A stretch of DNA of 64,000 nucleotides, from NCBI GenBank assembly GCA_019750335.1, contig JAIEOQ010000008.1, positions 620,001 to 684,000 of the forward strand. Reading direction: 5' to 3'. The DNA is from Candidatus Obscuribacterales bacterium (GTDB taxonomy: Bacteria; Cyanobacteriota; Vampirovibrionia; Obscuribacterales; Obscuribacteraceae). The stretch's first letter is position 1; every line of letters begins with the position of its first letter. The position numbers and the translations under genes were made by a program. The notes under the pieces are model-generated. The model saw nothing but the letters and a program-made list of their open reading frames with translations. It searched no databases and was not told the origin of the DNA. Below, piece after piece: positions 42,993 through 52,133 of this stretch.

Positions 42993-43068
42993 AGTCACAA
43001 ACCCCGTTTAGGTCCGATCTTCAACACTCAATAGCATTGTTCCGGACAGACAATTAAAAACGATTCGT

Positions 43069-43590
43069 TCAGGCTCGGGCTAGTTCAAGCGGCTGCACTT
43101 CACGGTCTTCGAGGGCATGTCCGCCCCAGAAGCGGTAGCTGTCGGTCGCCTTATCAACGAGCTCGACGTTGTCCATCGTTACGGTCATGCAACCGCGCAC
43201 GTCGAACAAGCTGTGACTGGAAATGAAAGAGCGACGGTTGGGATGAGCCAAGCCAGCTCCGTAAAGAGCCGTCCAAAGAACATCGCGCAGGCGCGAATTC
43301 GCCGGCAGATTGGGATCGAAGCTCATGTCGGGGAATGCGCCCTTTTTGACATAAGCTTGGATCAGCAACACGCGCAAAGCGCCGGCGAAGCGAGCGCGCC
43401 ATTCAGCAAGCGAAAGCGCTTCGTCGATGTAGGGCGGATTGAACGCTTTCGCCCAAAAGTTCACCACGAAGGCAAGAACCTTGCTTTCGTGGGCTTCCTT
43501 ACGCCGCCGCGCATCTTGGTCTTGTTTCATTTTGACCAGCAACCAGGCAACGACGGCAACCATCAGAGCAAGAAGGATAACAAGCTTCAT
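43069..43590 (-). CDS. Membrane-anchored unknown protein
   Basis: A 173-residue protein with an N-terminal membrane helix (KLVILLALMVAVVAWLLV) followed by basic residues and a soluble domain with 'LFDVRGCMTVTMDNVELVDK'. AAGGATAA precedes the ATG. No family recognised. Located between the 43654 and sigma factor genes. Confidence 0.65.
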   Translation of the reverse strand: MKLVILLALMVAVVAWLLVKMKQDQDARRRKEAHESKVLAFVVNFWAKAFNPPYIDEALSLAEWRARFAGALRVLLIQAYVKKGAFPDMSFDPNLPANSRLRDVLWTALYGAGLAHPNRRSFISSHSLFDVRGCMTVTMDNVELVDKATDSYRFWGGHALEDREVQPLELARA

Positions 43591-43653
43591 AACTCACTGT
43601 CTCTTTCTGTTTTTTGTTTTCAGATTTGTTCAGAACGGGGACTCGCATCAGAC

Positions 43654-44199
43654 TCAGCAACGCTGCAAACAGTAGCTATCCTGAAAGTCAGCGTTCTCTT
43701 TTTCCAGACCGGACATTGCTTGAACGAAACTCAACCAGGCGGCTTCGCTCTCCGCTTCCGCGACTCCGGTCGTAACCGCAGCAAACAGGAAATCGTCCGC
43801 AGCATTTTTCAGCCGCACTGCCCGTTGCTCAATCTCCGACAAAAATGCATTGCGGTCGACATTAACTACGTCCGGCATCTCGAAGTAAGCGCCACAGTTG
43901 AACGCTAACCCAGACAGCGCCTTACAGGGACAAGCAGCCCAAGTTCGGCTTAGAGCGGAGATGGCACCGCGATCATCCAAGAGCGTACCGTGCTGACTGC
44001 GCTGAATCTTACCTTCGCGCAAGAAGCGCAAAGCGGGAAGCACGTAGTCGGTCACGTACATGGAAGCTGCAACAGCTTGGCGTTGTCGCTCCAACGTAGA
44101 GCGTAATTTGCCATTGGCGCTGCTAAGCTTGCGACAGGCTTGTATAAGCCCAACTAAGCAAGCAGCTCCGAGCAGCGCATACAAAACATATTCATTCAT
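43654..44199 (-). CDS. Membrane-anchored helical protein
   Basis: A 181-residue protein from the ATG at 44199 (GGAGAG upstream). One N-terminal membrane helix (YVLYALLGAACLVGLIQA), then a helical Arg/Gln-rich segment and a cysteine-containing middle (WAACPCKAL). No family recognised. Confidence 0.6.
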   Translation of the reverse strand: MNEYVLYALLGAACLVGLIQACRKLSSANGKLRSTLERQRQAVAASMYVTDYVLPALRFLREGKIQRSQHGTLLDDRGAISALSRTWAACPCKALSGLAFNCGAYFEMPDVVNVDRNAFLSEIEQRAVRLKNAADDFLFAAVTTGVAEAESEAAWLSFVQAMSGLEKENADFQDSYCLQRC

Positions 44200-44262
44200 G
44201 GAGTTCTCTCCAAAAACTGTTAGAAGCAAGATAGAACGTTAAACCGGCATCAGTTGCGACGC

Positions 44263-44658
44263 CTAGCGCTTGGTGATGGCGTTGACGGCGCGGCGGAGCG
44301 CTTTTTGCTCGACGTGGTTGCCGCGCCGGTCGATGTCGCGGCTGTCGACGCCAACGCGGTTGCCGGCGCTTTGCTCGCGCACGGTGACGTGGAGGCAGTA
44401 GGGCATTCCGCGCAAGGTGACGAGCAGGTTGTGCTTGTCGCCGGGTCCCGTGAGAAATTCGCCGGCCGCAGCGCAAACGTGTTGAATGCCTTGCGCTTGC
44501 AACTGCTCGCTCAGAGCCGGAAGGAGAACCGCCAAGTAGGCACGCTCGGTGGCGTCATCCATGGGAACGGATTTGGTCGCTTGGTTCGCGCGGCCGACAT
44601 GTCCGGCCTGAATACGCACGGTTTGACGATAACGGTGATGGTTGCGAGTGGCTGCCAT
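44263..44658 (-). CDS. Unknown basic protein, paralog of the 45965 gene
   Basis: A 131-residue protein from the ATG at 44658 after AAGGATT. It is a paralog of the protein at 45965: both share 'LVTLRGMPYCLHVTVREQ' / 'LSAKGTEFCILVTVRPQ', the preceding DKHNL/LRHNL and the 'RDIDRRGN...' / 'DDIDKRRKTL' ending with a C-terminal basic helix. The pattern is a small beta-sheet (VTVR strand) plus helices. First gene of its unit; the 400 bp upstream are non-coding. Confidence 0.65.
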   Translation of the reverse strand: MAATRNHHRYRQTVRIQAGHVGRANQATKSVPMDDATERAYLAVLLPALSEQLQAQGIQHVCAAAGEFLTGPGDKHNLLVTLRGMPYCLHVTVREQSAGNRVGVDSRDIDRRGNHVEQKALRRAVNAITKR

Positions 44659-44976
44659 AAGTGAAATCCTTTGCAATCATGAAATTGAAACGCGAGAAGT
44701 CGGAACGTGATGAAACGCTGCTTCGAACTAAATTTTCTTTCTACATTGCTTGGCCTGTTTTGCTCTCTCTTTTTATTTGTGGATGAAATGAATACGTGAT
44801 CAGATACTGGCAAAAATGAGTTTCAGATCACATACACCTCTGCCCCCAGGGCGCCGAATTAATACCGCCAGCTGCATAGGCGCTACGTATTCCCACGCAG
44901 AACAAGGACAAAAGCCCGCTACGCTAACTTGCAATAGGCCAGCGATCTTGCTTCTTTCAAACAAATAATTTTTACC
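44659..44976. other. Intergenic leader of the 40-44 kb unit
   Basis: About 320 bp without a gene. A short GC stretch at 44841-44857 (GCCCCCAGGGCGCCGA, approximate) recalls the ends of the inverted-repeat elements but has no partner arm nearby. No clear promoter can be assigned. Confidence 0.3.
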
Positions 44977-44990
44977 ATTGCATATAGTTG
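44977..44990. promoter_or_regulatory. AT-rich terminator-distal motif
   Basis: ATTGCATATAGTTG, a variant of the motif at 40130, located seven bases beyond the A-run of the adjacent leftward terminator. Confidence 0.4.
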
Positions 44991-44996
44991 TAAGCC

Positions 44997-45039
44997 AAAA
45001 AAAAAGAGCGGTGAGCTCCTAGGCAGGCTCTCACCGCTC
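44997..45039 (-). terminator. Strong leftward terminator
   Basis: GAGCGGTGAG (45006-45015) pairs with CTCACCGCTC (45030-45039); on the minus strand it is followed by nine T. It ends the unit finishing with the stop at 45049. Confidence 0.85.
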
Positions 45040-45048
45040 GCATTCGGT

Positions 45049-45927
45049 TTAATAATCAGCACTGTCGCGTTTCAATTCGCGGATATGATGCAAGCTTTGC
45101 AAAGCAGCAAAACCAGCACGGACGTAGGCTTCTCGATCCTCAGCCGACAACAAACATGTTTCACCGGCAAAAGCAGCAACCACCGCATTTTCAGTTTCCA
45201 AAACTGCTCGGGCAAAAGCGCTGTCGTTATCATAACCACGGCTTTGAGACGTATAAGAAAGCTCCTCCAACCAGAGCTTAGTCTCAAAATTGTAAAAGGA
45301 TGGTACAGCTGCAGCCAACCGCTGACGAAGACGCGGGAAGATCACCTCATCCAGATTTTCACTGTAAACAGCCGAAGCGGCAAATTCAACAATGGTCTCC
45401 ACTTGCTTTTTGTCCACCTCCCCATGCTCGTTGATGAAGCTTTCAGCCACATCGGCAATAATCACGGCAAAACTTTTTGCTGCTTTGACATCCATCGGAG
45501 AACCCCTGCTGTCGTCAACAACATGAGTACGCGTAAGCGAATAAGCAACACCTTTTAAGGCGTTTTCCGCGGACGGAATATGCAAACAACGCAACAACAC
45601 TCGCAAATGAGCATCCAGTTCCTTGATGTCAGGCTTATGACGACTGTTGTGATCGGGGGTGCCGGCAAAAACCGCTGCCAGGGCGTTAAGAACTTCAGGA
45701 TCAAGAACAATGAATTCAACCATGTCTTGGAATTTGACCGGAATCAGCTGAGCCGCGTCGGCGTTACGCCCATAAACATAAGCGATATGCACGTCCGGCT
45801 CGCGCACAGCACCGGGAGGCAACTGGTGTGTAACGGAAACAATCGGCTCTTTGCCCACAAGAAGAGCTTGCAACGCCTGCAGTTCGCGTTCGAACACATA
45901 GTAGCTGGTTTTGCGACGAGCTTTCAT
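45049..45927 (-). CDS. Unknown 292-residue protein
   Basis: A 292-residue soluble protein, GGAG before the ATG at 45927. Largely helical, with DAHLRVLLRCLHIPSAENAL and many Glu/Asp. No family recognised and no membrane segment. It follows the paralog gene at 45965 by 37 nt. Confidence 0.6.
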   Translation of the reverse strand: MKARRKTSYYVFERELQALQALLVGKEPIVSVTHQLPPGAVREPDVHIAYVYGRNADAAQLIPVKFQDMVEFIVLDPEVLNALAAVFAGTPDHNSRHKPDIKELDAHLRVLLRCLHIPSAENALKGVAYSLTRTHVVDDSRGSPMDVKAAKSFAVIIADVAESFINEHGEVDKKQVETIVEFAASAVYSENLDEVIFPRLRQRLAAAVPSFYNFETKLWLEELSYTSQSRGYDNDSAFARAVLETENAVVAAFAGETCLLSAEDREAYVRAGFAALQSLHHIRELKRDSADY

Positions 45928-45964
45928 GTTGCTTCTCCGATTTTAGATTGAATTGTTTTGGAAC

Positions 45965-46333
45965 CTACTTACGCAAATAACGAGCAATTGCTTTTTCCAT
46001 AGCAGCCGAGTCTAGGGTCTTCCGGCGCTTATCGATATCGTCCGGAGAAAATTGCAGCTTGTTACTGTCCTTTTGCGGACGCACCGTAACCAAAATGCAG
46101 AACTCAGTACCCTTGGCGCTCAGAACTAGATTGTGCCTGAGCCCGTTCACAACCCAGATCTCACCGGGTCTCGCTTGGGCGATGATTGCTTTGCCCAAGC
46201 GTTTGCGCAAACTTTCAAAAATAATCCCTAAACATTCGCTTTCGCTCTCAGAATCCAAATGTTCTTGTTCAGGCTCAATCCTGTCGATGAGCCAATCTTG
46301 ATGTTGTTTTGCACGACTGACATAACCGGACAT
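45965..46333 (-). CDS. Unknown protein, paralog of the 44263 gene
   Basis: A 122-residue paralog of the protein at 44263 (shared VTVR strand and C-terminal DIDxR...basic helix). It is one gene upstream of the unit that contains the other copy. AAGGAT precedes the ATG. Confidence 0.65.
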   Translation of the reverse strand: MSGYVSRAKQHQDWLIDRIEPEQEHLDSESESECLGIIFESLRKRLGKAIIAQARPGEIWVVNGLRHNLVLSAKGTEFCILVTVRPQKDSNKLQFSPDDIDKRRKTLDSAAMEKAIARYLRK

Positions 46334-46391
46334 GGTACTAACGATCCTTCTTCCAAATGGAGTTAAAATTGGCGAACAAAGAGCGGAGCTC

Positions 46392-47039
46392 TTAGCGGCT
46401 TCTCAAATACTGTCTGAGTAAAGCCAGAGGAATAACGAAGCAATACAGAAGCATCACCCAGCCCCAAAGCAGGAGCATCATCGTAAGCGGAAACGACTGG
46501 ACTGCGGTCGGTTCATCGCTAAGCCAACCGAGAAAAGCAGTGGACCAGCCGCTAGCCGTACCCCAGCCGAAATAAACAACCAGGGCGAACAAGCCACCGG
46601 CAACAGCCATGAAACCAGCTTGCAATCTTTCTTCAGCTGTCGAATTGGCAATGCGTCCGGGCAAGCTGGCCAGATAACCAGGCAGCTTCCAAAGAAAACG
46701 AAGAACGGCTTTCACTGCCTTTGGCACAAGGGGCAACACCGCCCACATAACTGCGATGAAATAAAGGAAAATGAAAGTTTGAATCGCCAGATAGCACCCA
46801 AGCGCCAGCAAAGCTCCGCTTGTTTTCAAGAAAGCAAGCAAAATTCCTCCTTGGGCCGCAGCCACCTTACCGGCAGCAAAAATACCCGGCAGAACATACA
46901 AGCCCAAGAGTGCTAGAGGAGCAACAACACAAGCCACAATCTTTTTTGTGAACACTTTTTCCCAAGGTAGATCGGCGTAAGGCGACGCTTTCAGTAAACG
47001 CAATGCCCAACTTTGCTTGGGTTGATTTGGTTCAGTCAT
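46392..47039 (-). CDS. Membrane protein, about four to five helices
   Basis: A 215-residue protein with hydrophobic segments around residues 33-55, 68-110, 145-165 and 180-210 and a basic C-terminus (LLRQYLRSR). AGGAG precedes the ATG. No family recognised. Next to the Nudix gene cluster. Confidence 0.65.
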   Translation of the reverse strand: MTEPNQPKQSWALRLLKASPYADLPWEKVFTKKIVACVVAPLALLGLYVLPGIFAAGKVAAAQGGILLAFLKTSGALLALGCYLAIQTFIFLYFIAVMWAVLPLVPKAVKAVLRFLWKLPGYLASLPGRIANSTAEERLQAGFMAVAGGLFALVVYFGWGTASGWSTAFLGWLSDEPTAVQSFPLTMMLLLWGWVMLLYCFVIPLALLRQYLRSR

Positions 47040-47063
47040 GAGAAAATCTCCTACGTTTGCCGC

Positions 47064-47327
47064 TTAACGCCGCTTACGGCGCCAGCGCTCTTCGTTTTGT
47101 TTGTCGATACTTTTGCTCATTAGAGCAAACACCGAGATAAAGCTGAAAATGGCTGCCACACCGGCAACCGTTTGAGTGATGCCAGTGGTATTAGCTACGG
47201 TAGCAAAAGCAGCGATTGTAAAAACGACAGCGACAATGCCCCAGGCGCGCTCCTTATCCAGCGGCTTGATTTCACGATTGCCACAAGTGAAGGTGCCGAA
47301 ATCTTGAGGTTCACGATTTTGATTCAT
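47064..47327 (-). CDS. Small membrane protein, two helices
   Basis: An 87-residue protein with two hydrophobic helices (about 28-48 and 50-68) and a basic C-terminus (NEERWRRKRR). It starts 5 nt after the Nudix stop, with AAGGC at the junction. No family recognised. Confidence 0.65.
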   Translation of the reverse strand: MNQNREPQDFGTFTCGNREIKPLDKERAWGIVAVVFTIAAFATVANTTGITQTVAGVAAIFSFISVFALMSKSIDKQNEERWRRKRR

Positions 47328-47332
47328 TGGAA

Positions 47333-47974
47333 TTAGCCTTGGCGCTGGGCCAAATATTCGTTGATCACTGCTTCGTGAGTGGGGAAAGCCATTTTTTCAT
47401 GGTCATAAGGCGGATTCAAAAAGACACATTCAGTGGCGTCGGAACCAGCTTTCAGCTTTTGTCCGGTCGCCGGTTTCATCAAGAAGAAGACCAGAATTTG
47501 GTTTACCCGTTCCAGATAAACGCTCTTCAAATAACGGTCAACCGCCACTTCCAGTCCGGTTTCTTCCAGCGCTTCGCGCACAGCACCGGCTTCCAGTCCT
47601 TCTTTTTCGACAAAACCGCCGGGCAAAGCCAAGAAACCGGCTCGCGGCTCGACTTTACGCCGCACGAACACCAGACCTTTGCCGTAAGGAATTACAGCAA
47701 CAGCCACCGGCAGTGGGTTGTCCCAATGAACCCAACCGCAGCCTTTACAGCCGTTGCGCACTTTGTCCTCAATTGTCACTTCTTCCAAAATGCACTTACA
47801 GTTTGGGCAGTGATAAAAGCCCGGGCGGCGAGTCGGCTTAGGTGGGGTCGGCGGCGCGTCGCGCCGAGCTCGATCCTCAAGTCTTTTACGAATGAAAACA
47901 CCGACCGACAAGGAAAAGGCTTTGCACAAAGCCGCCAATACCAGAATGCCGATGAATGCCGTAAGGCCGTTCAT
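47333..47974 (-). CDS. Nudix hydrolase with membrane anchor and zinc ribbon
   Basis: A 213-residue protein: an N-terminal membrane helix (AFIGILVLAALCKAFSLSV), a zinc ribbon (CPNCKCI...GCKGCG), then a Nudix domain whose full Nudix box GX5EX7REUXEEXGU is GGFVEKE...AVREALEETGL. The zinc-ribbon-plus-Nudix plan is that of NADH pyrophosphatase (NudC), which cleaves NAD(H) or RNA caps, though NudC is not membrane-anchored. The start overlaps the M28 stop (ATGA), so the two are coupled. Substrate not determined. Confidence 0.82.
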   Translation of the reverse strand: MNGLTAFIGILVLAALCKAFSLSVGVFIRKRLEDRARRDAPPTPPKPTRRPGFYHCPNCKCILEEVTIEDKVRNGCKGCGWVHWDNPLPVAVAVIPYGKGLVFVRRKVEPRAGFLALPGGFVEKEGLEAGAVREALEETGLEVAVDRYLKSVYLERVNQILVFFLMKPATGQKLKAGSDATECVFLNPPYDHEKMAFPTHEAVINEYLAQRQG

Positions 47975-48957
47975 TTGTCGCTCCTTAACAGTTGAACAAT
48001 TGTCAGGTTTAATCCGTGAACGACACGAGCGAAACGCTCGAAATCAAGCTTGTCCACGGTATCTTGAGCCGTATGATAAAGACAGAAACGGAACTCGGCC
48101 GTGTCGGTAACCATCAAAGCCGGAAAAGCGAAAGGCCAGAACGAGCCGTGATCCGAGCGCCCGGCATCCTTAAGCCAATCAGGCGCTACACAACCTTCGC
48201 AAGGAAAGCGATTCAAGCTGCGGAAAGATTCCACAGAACGCTCGACCAGCAGGCGTGAGGCTCGGTTGCCGACAAAGGCGATGAAATTAGCTTTTGTCGG
48301 ATAGAACAAACTAAAAGGGAAAGGATAATGCTGGCTTCCTTCTTCGTCTGAATAAGCGCCAAGCATCTCCAAAGAAAACATGCCGATGATATTTTCGCCG
48401 CGCTCGGCGCAGCGCTTAGCATAAGCAAAGCTTCCCATCTCTTGCCGCGCTTTCGCTTCTTCATTGCTGAAAGCAACGAAACGCAAAGTGCATTCTTGCG
48501 GCGAGCCGGCAAAAGCTTTGGCTAAAGCCAGAAGCCCGGCAACACCGCTGCCGTTATCGTCAGCACCGGGAGTACCGGGCACGGTGTCGTAATGAGCACC
48601 AACAACGAAGATGCGCTCGGGATATTTAGTGCCGGGCAGCTCGCAAACCACATTTGTCGCAGGCACAGCTACTCCCGGAATGGAGTAGAGCTGCTTTTCG
48701 GTTTGATAGCCAGCCGACCGAAAACAGGTATCGATGTAAGCGATCGCAGCAGCCTGTGCTTGCGGACAGCGCAAACTGCGATCACCGATATCGACAGCCA
48801 ACACTTGCAGATGTTGGCGCAACTCTTCGACCAGAGCCATCTCCTCAGCGCTCATACCGGACAGAACCCCGGCATGAGAACTCCCCGGCATCCGCACTAC
48901 ACTGCGAAAAAATGGCCACAAGCAAGTAGCCAAAATCTTTTTCAAAACTTTGTTCAT
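47971..48957 (-). CDS. M28 family zinc aminopeptidase
   Basis: A 328-residue M28 metallopeptidase. Zinc ligands and catalysis: GAHYDTVPGTPGADDNGSG (His122, Asp134), NEEA (Glu170-171), the LEMLG segment and 'YHTAQDTVDKLD' with the late histidine. A hydrophobic N-terminus (KVLKKILATCLWPFF) suggests membrane attachment or export. Start at the ATG at 48957; a GTG at 48969 is possible. Coupled to the Nudix gene downstream and 27 nt after a PlsC gene upstream. Confidence 0.85.
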   Translation of the reverse strand: MNKVLKKILATCLWPFFRSVVRMPGSSHAGVLSGMSAEEMALVEELRQHLQVLAVDIGDRSLRCPQAQAAAIAYIDTCFRSAGYQTEKQLYSIPGVAVPATNVVCELPGTKYPERIFVVGAHYDTVPGTPGADDNGSGVAGLLALAKAFAGSPQECTLRFVAFSNEEAKARQEMGSFAYAKRCAERGENIIGMFSLEMLGAYSDEEGSQHYPFPFSLFYPTKANFIAFVGNRASRLLVERSVESFRSLNRFPCEGCVAPDWLKDAGRSDHGSFWPFAFPALMVTDTAEFRFCLYHTAQDTVDKLDFERFARVVHGLNLTIVQLLRSDK

Positions 48958-48984
48958 AGGTGGGTCCACCGCGAAAAGTAACGC

Positions 48985-49785
48985 TTAACGAGCAAGCTTG
49001 AGCGGATCAAGCTCAATCACGGCTTGACGCAAAACGGCATTGGCCGCGTCATCATCGACCGGCAATCGCGAAGCCGGGATCGCCTTGCCAATCACGATCT
49101 CCAAGCCGGCCCGATAGTAAGGCGCCATCAAGAAAATGAGCGCGAACTGAATCGGATTCGAATATTTCTTAAACCATGCCGGAGCGTACTTGCCGTAACG
49201 CATGTAGACCGGAACGATATAAGTTTCAGCGCCTGATTCAGCCGCTGCGGCTTTGGCGATGCGCACAGTACCTTTCTTGAACTCGTTGACGCTACCGTCC
49301 AAGTAAGCGTAACCTTCGGGAAAGATCACCAAGTCGCGCCCGCTGACCATGGCTTTGACCCCGCTCACGCGCGCTGCTGTTCCTTTGCCCTTTTCCAGGT
49401 CCACAGGAATACCGCCGCCGGCCGAAAGCAGCAAACCGGCATAACCACCGAAAAACTTAAACACGCTTGAGTCCACTAAGTAGCGCGCTTTTTCTTCAAG
49501 AATGCCTGGCCAAACCAGGGGATCAAGATAGTGGGTATGATTAGGCGCAATGATTTTCGGACCGGGAGTGTTCAAGTTCTCCCAACCGCTGATCTTCACG
49601 CTTTTGGCTTGCCACCAAGTAATGCAACGAGAAAAAGCAATCACAATCCAGCGCATAATCGGCCCGGGATCTTGAGGCAGATAGCCGCAAGTGCTGATTT
49701 TCTTGATATGACTACGCAAAACCCAAACAAGCAAAAACGCCGAGCCGACAAAAGCCAGCATGGCAAAAAGAATGATTTGCAGCAT
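48985..49785 (-). CDS. PlsC-type acyltransferase, copy 1
   Basis: A 266-residue 1-acyl-glycerol-3-phosphate acyltransferase-like protein. The catalytic NHTHYLDP (HX4D) and the 'FPEGYAYLDGSVNEFKKGT' block (substrate binding) are both present, after an N-terminal membrane helix. Such enzymes esterify glycerol-phosphate backbones in phospholipid synthesis. Start at the ATG at 49785, GAAGGC upstream. Confidence 0.85.
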   Translation of the reverse strand: MLQIILFAMLAFVGSAFLLVWVLRSHIKKISTCGYLPQDPGPIMRWIVIAFSRCITWWQAKSVKISGWENLNTPGPKIIAPNHTHYLDPLVWPGILEEKARYLVDSSVFKFFGGYAGLLLSAGGGIPVDLEKGKGTAARVSGVKAMVSGRDLVIFPEGYAYLDGSVNEFKKGTVRIAKAAAAESGAETYIVPVYMRYGKYAPAWFKKYSNPIQFALIFLMAPYYRAGLEIVIGKAIPASRLPVDDDAANAVLRQAVIELDPLKLAR

Positions 49786-49863
49786 ATACGTGTGCCTTCG
49801 CGAATGGCAAAACCAAAGGGTTTTACCTGGTTATGGATCGGTCAAAATTCGGTCAAAATAATG

Positions 49864-50646
49864 CTAGTTTTTCATTGCTTCATGCAAAAGCTGCTGTATC
49901 TCCTGACGAATAACATCAGTTGCAGCCTCAGAATCTTCAGGCAGCGAATTTACCGGGATCGGCCTGCCGACAACGACAACACCGCCATAATTCATCACGC
50001 CGAACAAACGGCGCAAAGGCTTGAGAAAGAAAGGCATCCAGCGAGGCTGGCGCTTGTAGTGAATGGCCACAGGCAGGATTGCTACAGGCTCATTCGGCTG
50101 TTCAGCTTGAACTTGCCGACTAATACGAGCAGCACCGTAACGGAAGTCTTCTTTGCGCAACACGTTGTCTTTTACCAACTTGCCTTGCGGAAACAAGAGC
50201 ACTGCCGAATTAGCATGGGCACCAAGAGCGCTTGCCGTAGCTTTAGCCGCCGCTTCGCCGCCATTCTTGCTGTCGGTCTCCACCGGATAGGCACCGGACC
50301 AAGCACCGAAAGCTCCACGCAGCCCTTTAAGCTCGTTGACATGGGTCATAAAGCGAAAGCTTCGACCGACAGCCCGGCGCACCATGGCAAAATCAAGCTG
50401 AAATGTGTGATTAGGGGCAATCAAAAGCCGCCCCTTGTAGCGAGCATTCTTTGCGCCGATTACTTTAACCGGACCGACACCGAGAAAAGTAAACAGGTAA
50501 GAAGCAAAACCTAAAGCCAAGCGAGCAAACCAGCTCGGCTCTGGCGGCAAATAGCCGCTGACTTGCATTTTACGCCCTTGTCCAAGCCAGAAAGCCCCTC
50601 GCCAAAGAGCTAACCCGCTAATTACAAGCAAAACGACCCAGTACAT
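49864..50646 (-). CDS. PlsC-type acyltransferase, copy 2
   Basis: A 260-residue acyltransferase paralog from the ATG at 50646 (CGGAGC upstream). Motifs: NHTFQLDF (HX4D) and 'FPQGKLVKDNVLRKEDF' in place of FPEG (Glu to Gln). An N-terminal membrane helix (YWVVLLVISGLALW) is present. Adjacent to copy 1 with which it shares the plan but only moderate sequence; together with patatin and M28 proteins they point to membrane-lipid remodelling. Confidence 0.83.
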   Translation of the reverse strand: MYWVVLLVISGLALWRGAFWLGQGRKMQVSGYLPPEPSWFARLALGFASYLFTFLGVGPVKVIGAKNARYKGRLLIAPNHTFQLDFAMVRRAVGRSFRFMTHVNELKGLRGAFGAWSGAYPVETDSKNGGEAAAKATASALGAHANSAVLLFPQGKLVKDNVLRKEDFRYGAARISRQVQAEQPNEPVAILPVAIHYKRQPRWMPFFLKPLRRLFGVMNYGGVVVVGRPIPVNSLPEDSEAATDVIRQEIQQLLHEAMKN

Positions 50647-51203
50647 AATGTGCTCCGTCTTACAATTATCACGCCCATCTGGCATGAATAAGCTTGTTCG
50701 GTCGGAAGAAAAATCGCTATCGCTGGGTTTAAGGCCTAACTTGAAAGAGTAAAAGAGTTACTGAAGAGTTTCACTTTAGTTCCTATAAGAAATCAAGATT
50801 ATAGCTATGGCTTTAGAAGAGAATCTCTTAAGAACTCCAAGAACAACCGGTTGCCAAGAAAGACACCAACTGCTCATCGCCAGCAAATTCATTCTCTTGA
50901 TTTCTGGAAAAATTTGGCGCCACCGTCAACGATCACATCCTGACAATCGAACGCTAAAATCAGCTTGTCCTCCGACACTTGTCATTTGATCCAGTTAGCG
51001 CAACCGTGCGAAATAAGCTTTTTTACTTTCGAACAAAAGCCTGGATATAAGCACCGCCTACATAGTAGTTTTCAGTGTATTCATTTTCTCTTTTTCAACA
51101 CGACAGAACAGACTTTAACTCACCGATTCTTTTGCCTCCGACATCGCAATCAGCACCAAATGTGGTGCTGCGTTTTGAACAACCTCTACTGTCTGGAAAA
51201 ACT
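50647..51203. other. Divergent intergenic region
   Basis: About 560 bp between the leftward PlsC gene and the rightward secreted-protein gene. It should hold both promoters. Short open frames (e.g. 50807-50989) lack a ribosome site. No strong repeat or hairpin seen. Confidence 0.35.
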
Positions 51204-52091
51204 ATGACAACTCAATTCCGTGCACTCGCGAGCATGCTTTTTGCTTTGGCGGCAGTCTTTTTCTTCGTCGACTTAAACAAGGCGCAAGCAGTGGATATTC
51301 CTGCTGGGCACAAAATCAAGCAGGCTACGCCTAACGACAAGAAAGACGAAGTTAAACGCTCCGAAATTCTCAACGAGAAAAACGAACACGTTTCAACCCT
51401 TATCGAATACAAAAACGGCAAGCACGAAATCCAAGTGTTTCGCCTGGACGGCTCTCTCAAATCAAGCACGATTACTGAAGGTGAATCGGTCAAACATACC
51501 GACTTTTACCCGCCCGACGCCAACGGCATGTCGTTGAAGATGCGCGAAACAGTAAACGACACAGTGCGTTTTGAGCGGCGCAAACTTGCCGATGGCACTT
51601 ATGAAGCAATCCGCTACAAGAGAGACGGCAAGCGCCCGCAAATGCTACGCCGAGTCGGTCCCAAGGGCGAGTTTGAGCTGATTCACTATCGCACGGGCAC
51701 CCAAAGCACGCCCTGGTTCAAAGTGAGCATTCCCGGCACTAGCGGTGAATTCGAATATCAGTATTTCGCCAAAGACGGCTCGCGTGTTCGCCGGGTCATG
51801 GGCGACAAAACCATGATTGTCACCGCTTACAACAAAGACGGTGATTTCTGGTACGAACAGGTTTGGGACAAAGTAGACGACGAGAACTACACTTTGAACT
51901 CCCTTACAACCAAGCACACAAGCGGCTTACGGCGCTACGTCTTGGACAAAGACGGCAAGACTTTGAACAAGGTTGAAGATCTGAATTTAGCAGGTGATCT
52001 GGAAACGACATGGCAGCCAACCTCGGTTGATGCACCGGCTCCGGAACTGCTCCAAGAAGTATTCGAGAGTGACGATCCGACTATCCCCTAA
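51204..52091 (+). CDS. Sec-exported protein, unknown function
   Basis: A 295-residue protein with a clear signal peptide (TTQFRALASMLFALAAVFFF, cleavage after about AQA). The mature part contains short repeated beta units such as 'NGKHEIQVFRLDGSLKSS' and 'DGTYEAIRYKRDGKRPQ', each around 22-25 residues, as in YD- or MORN-like surface repeats (inference). GGAAAAAC precedes the ATG at 51204. Exported to the periplasm or cell surface. Confidence 0.75.
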   Translation: MTTQFRALASMLFALAAVFFFVDLNKAQAVDIPAGHKIKQATPNDKKDEVKRSEILNEKNEHVSTLIEYKNGKHEIQVFRLDGSLKSSTITEGESVKHTDFYPPDANGMSLKMRETVNDTVRFERRKLADGTYEAIRYKRDGKRPQMLRRVGPKGEFELIHYRTGTQSTPWFKVSIPGTSGEFEYQYFAKDGSRVRRVMGDKTMIVTAYNKDGDFWYEQVWDKVDDENYTLNSLTTKHTSGLRRYVLDKDGKTLNKVEDLNLAGDLETTWQPTSVDAPAPELLQEVFESDDPTIP

Positions 52092-52133
52092 GTATTCTTC
52101 GCCAGACATTACTCACACAGAAAGCAGACCAAC

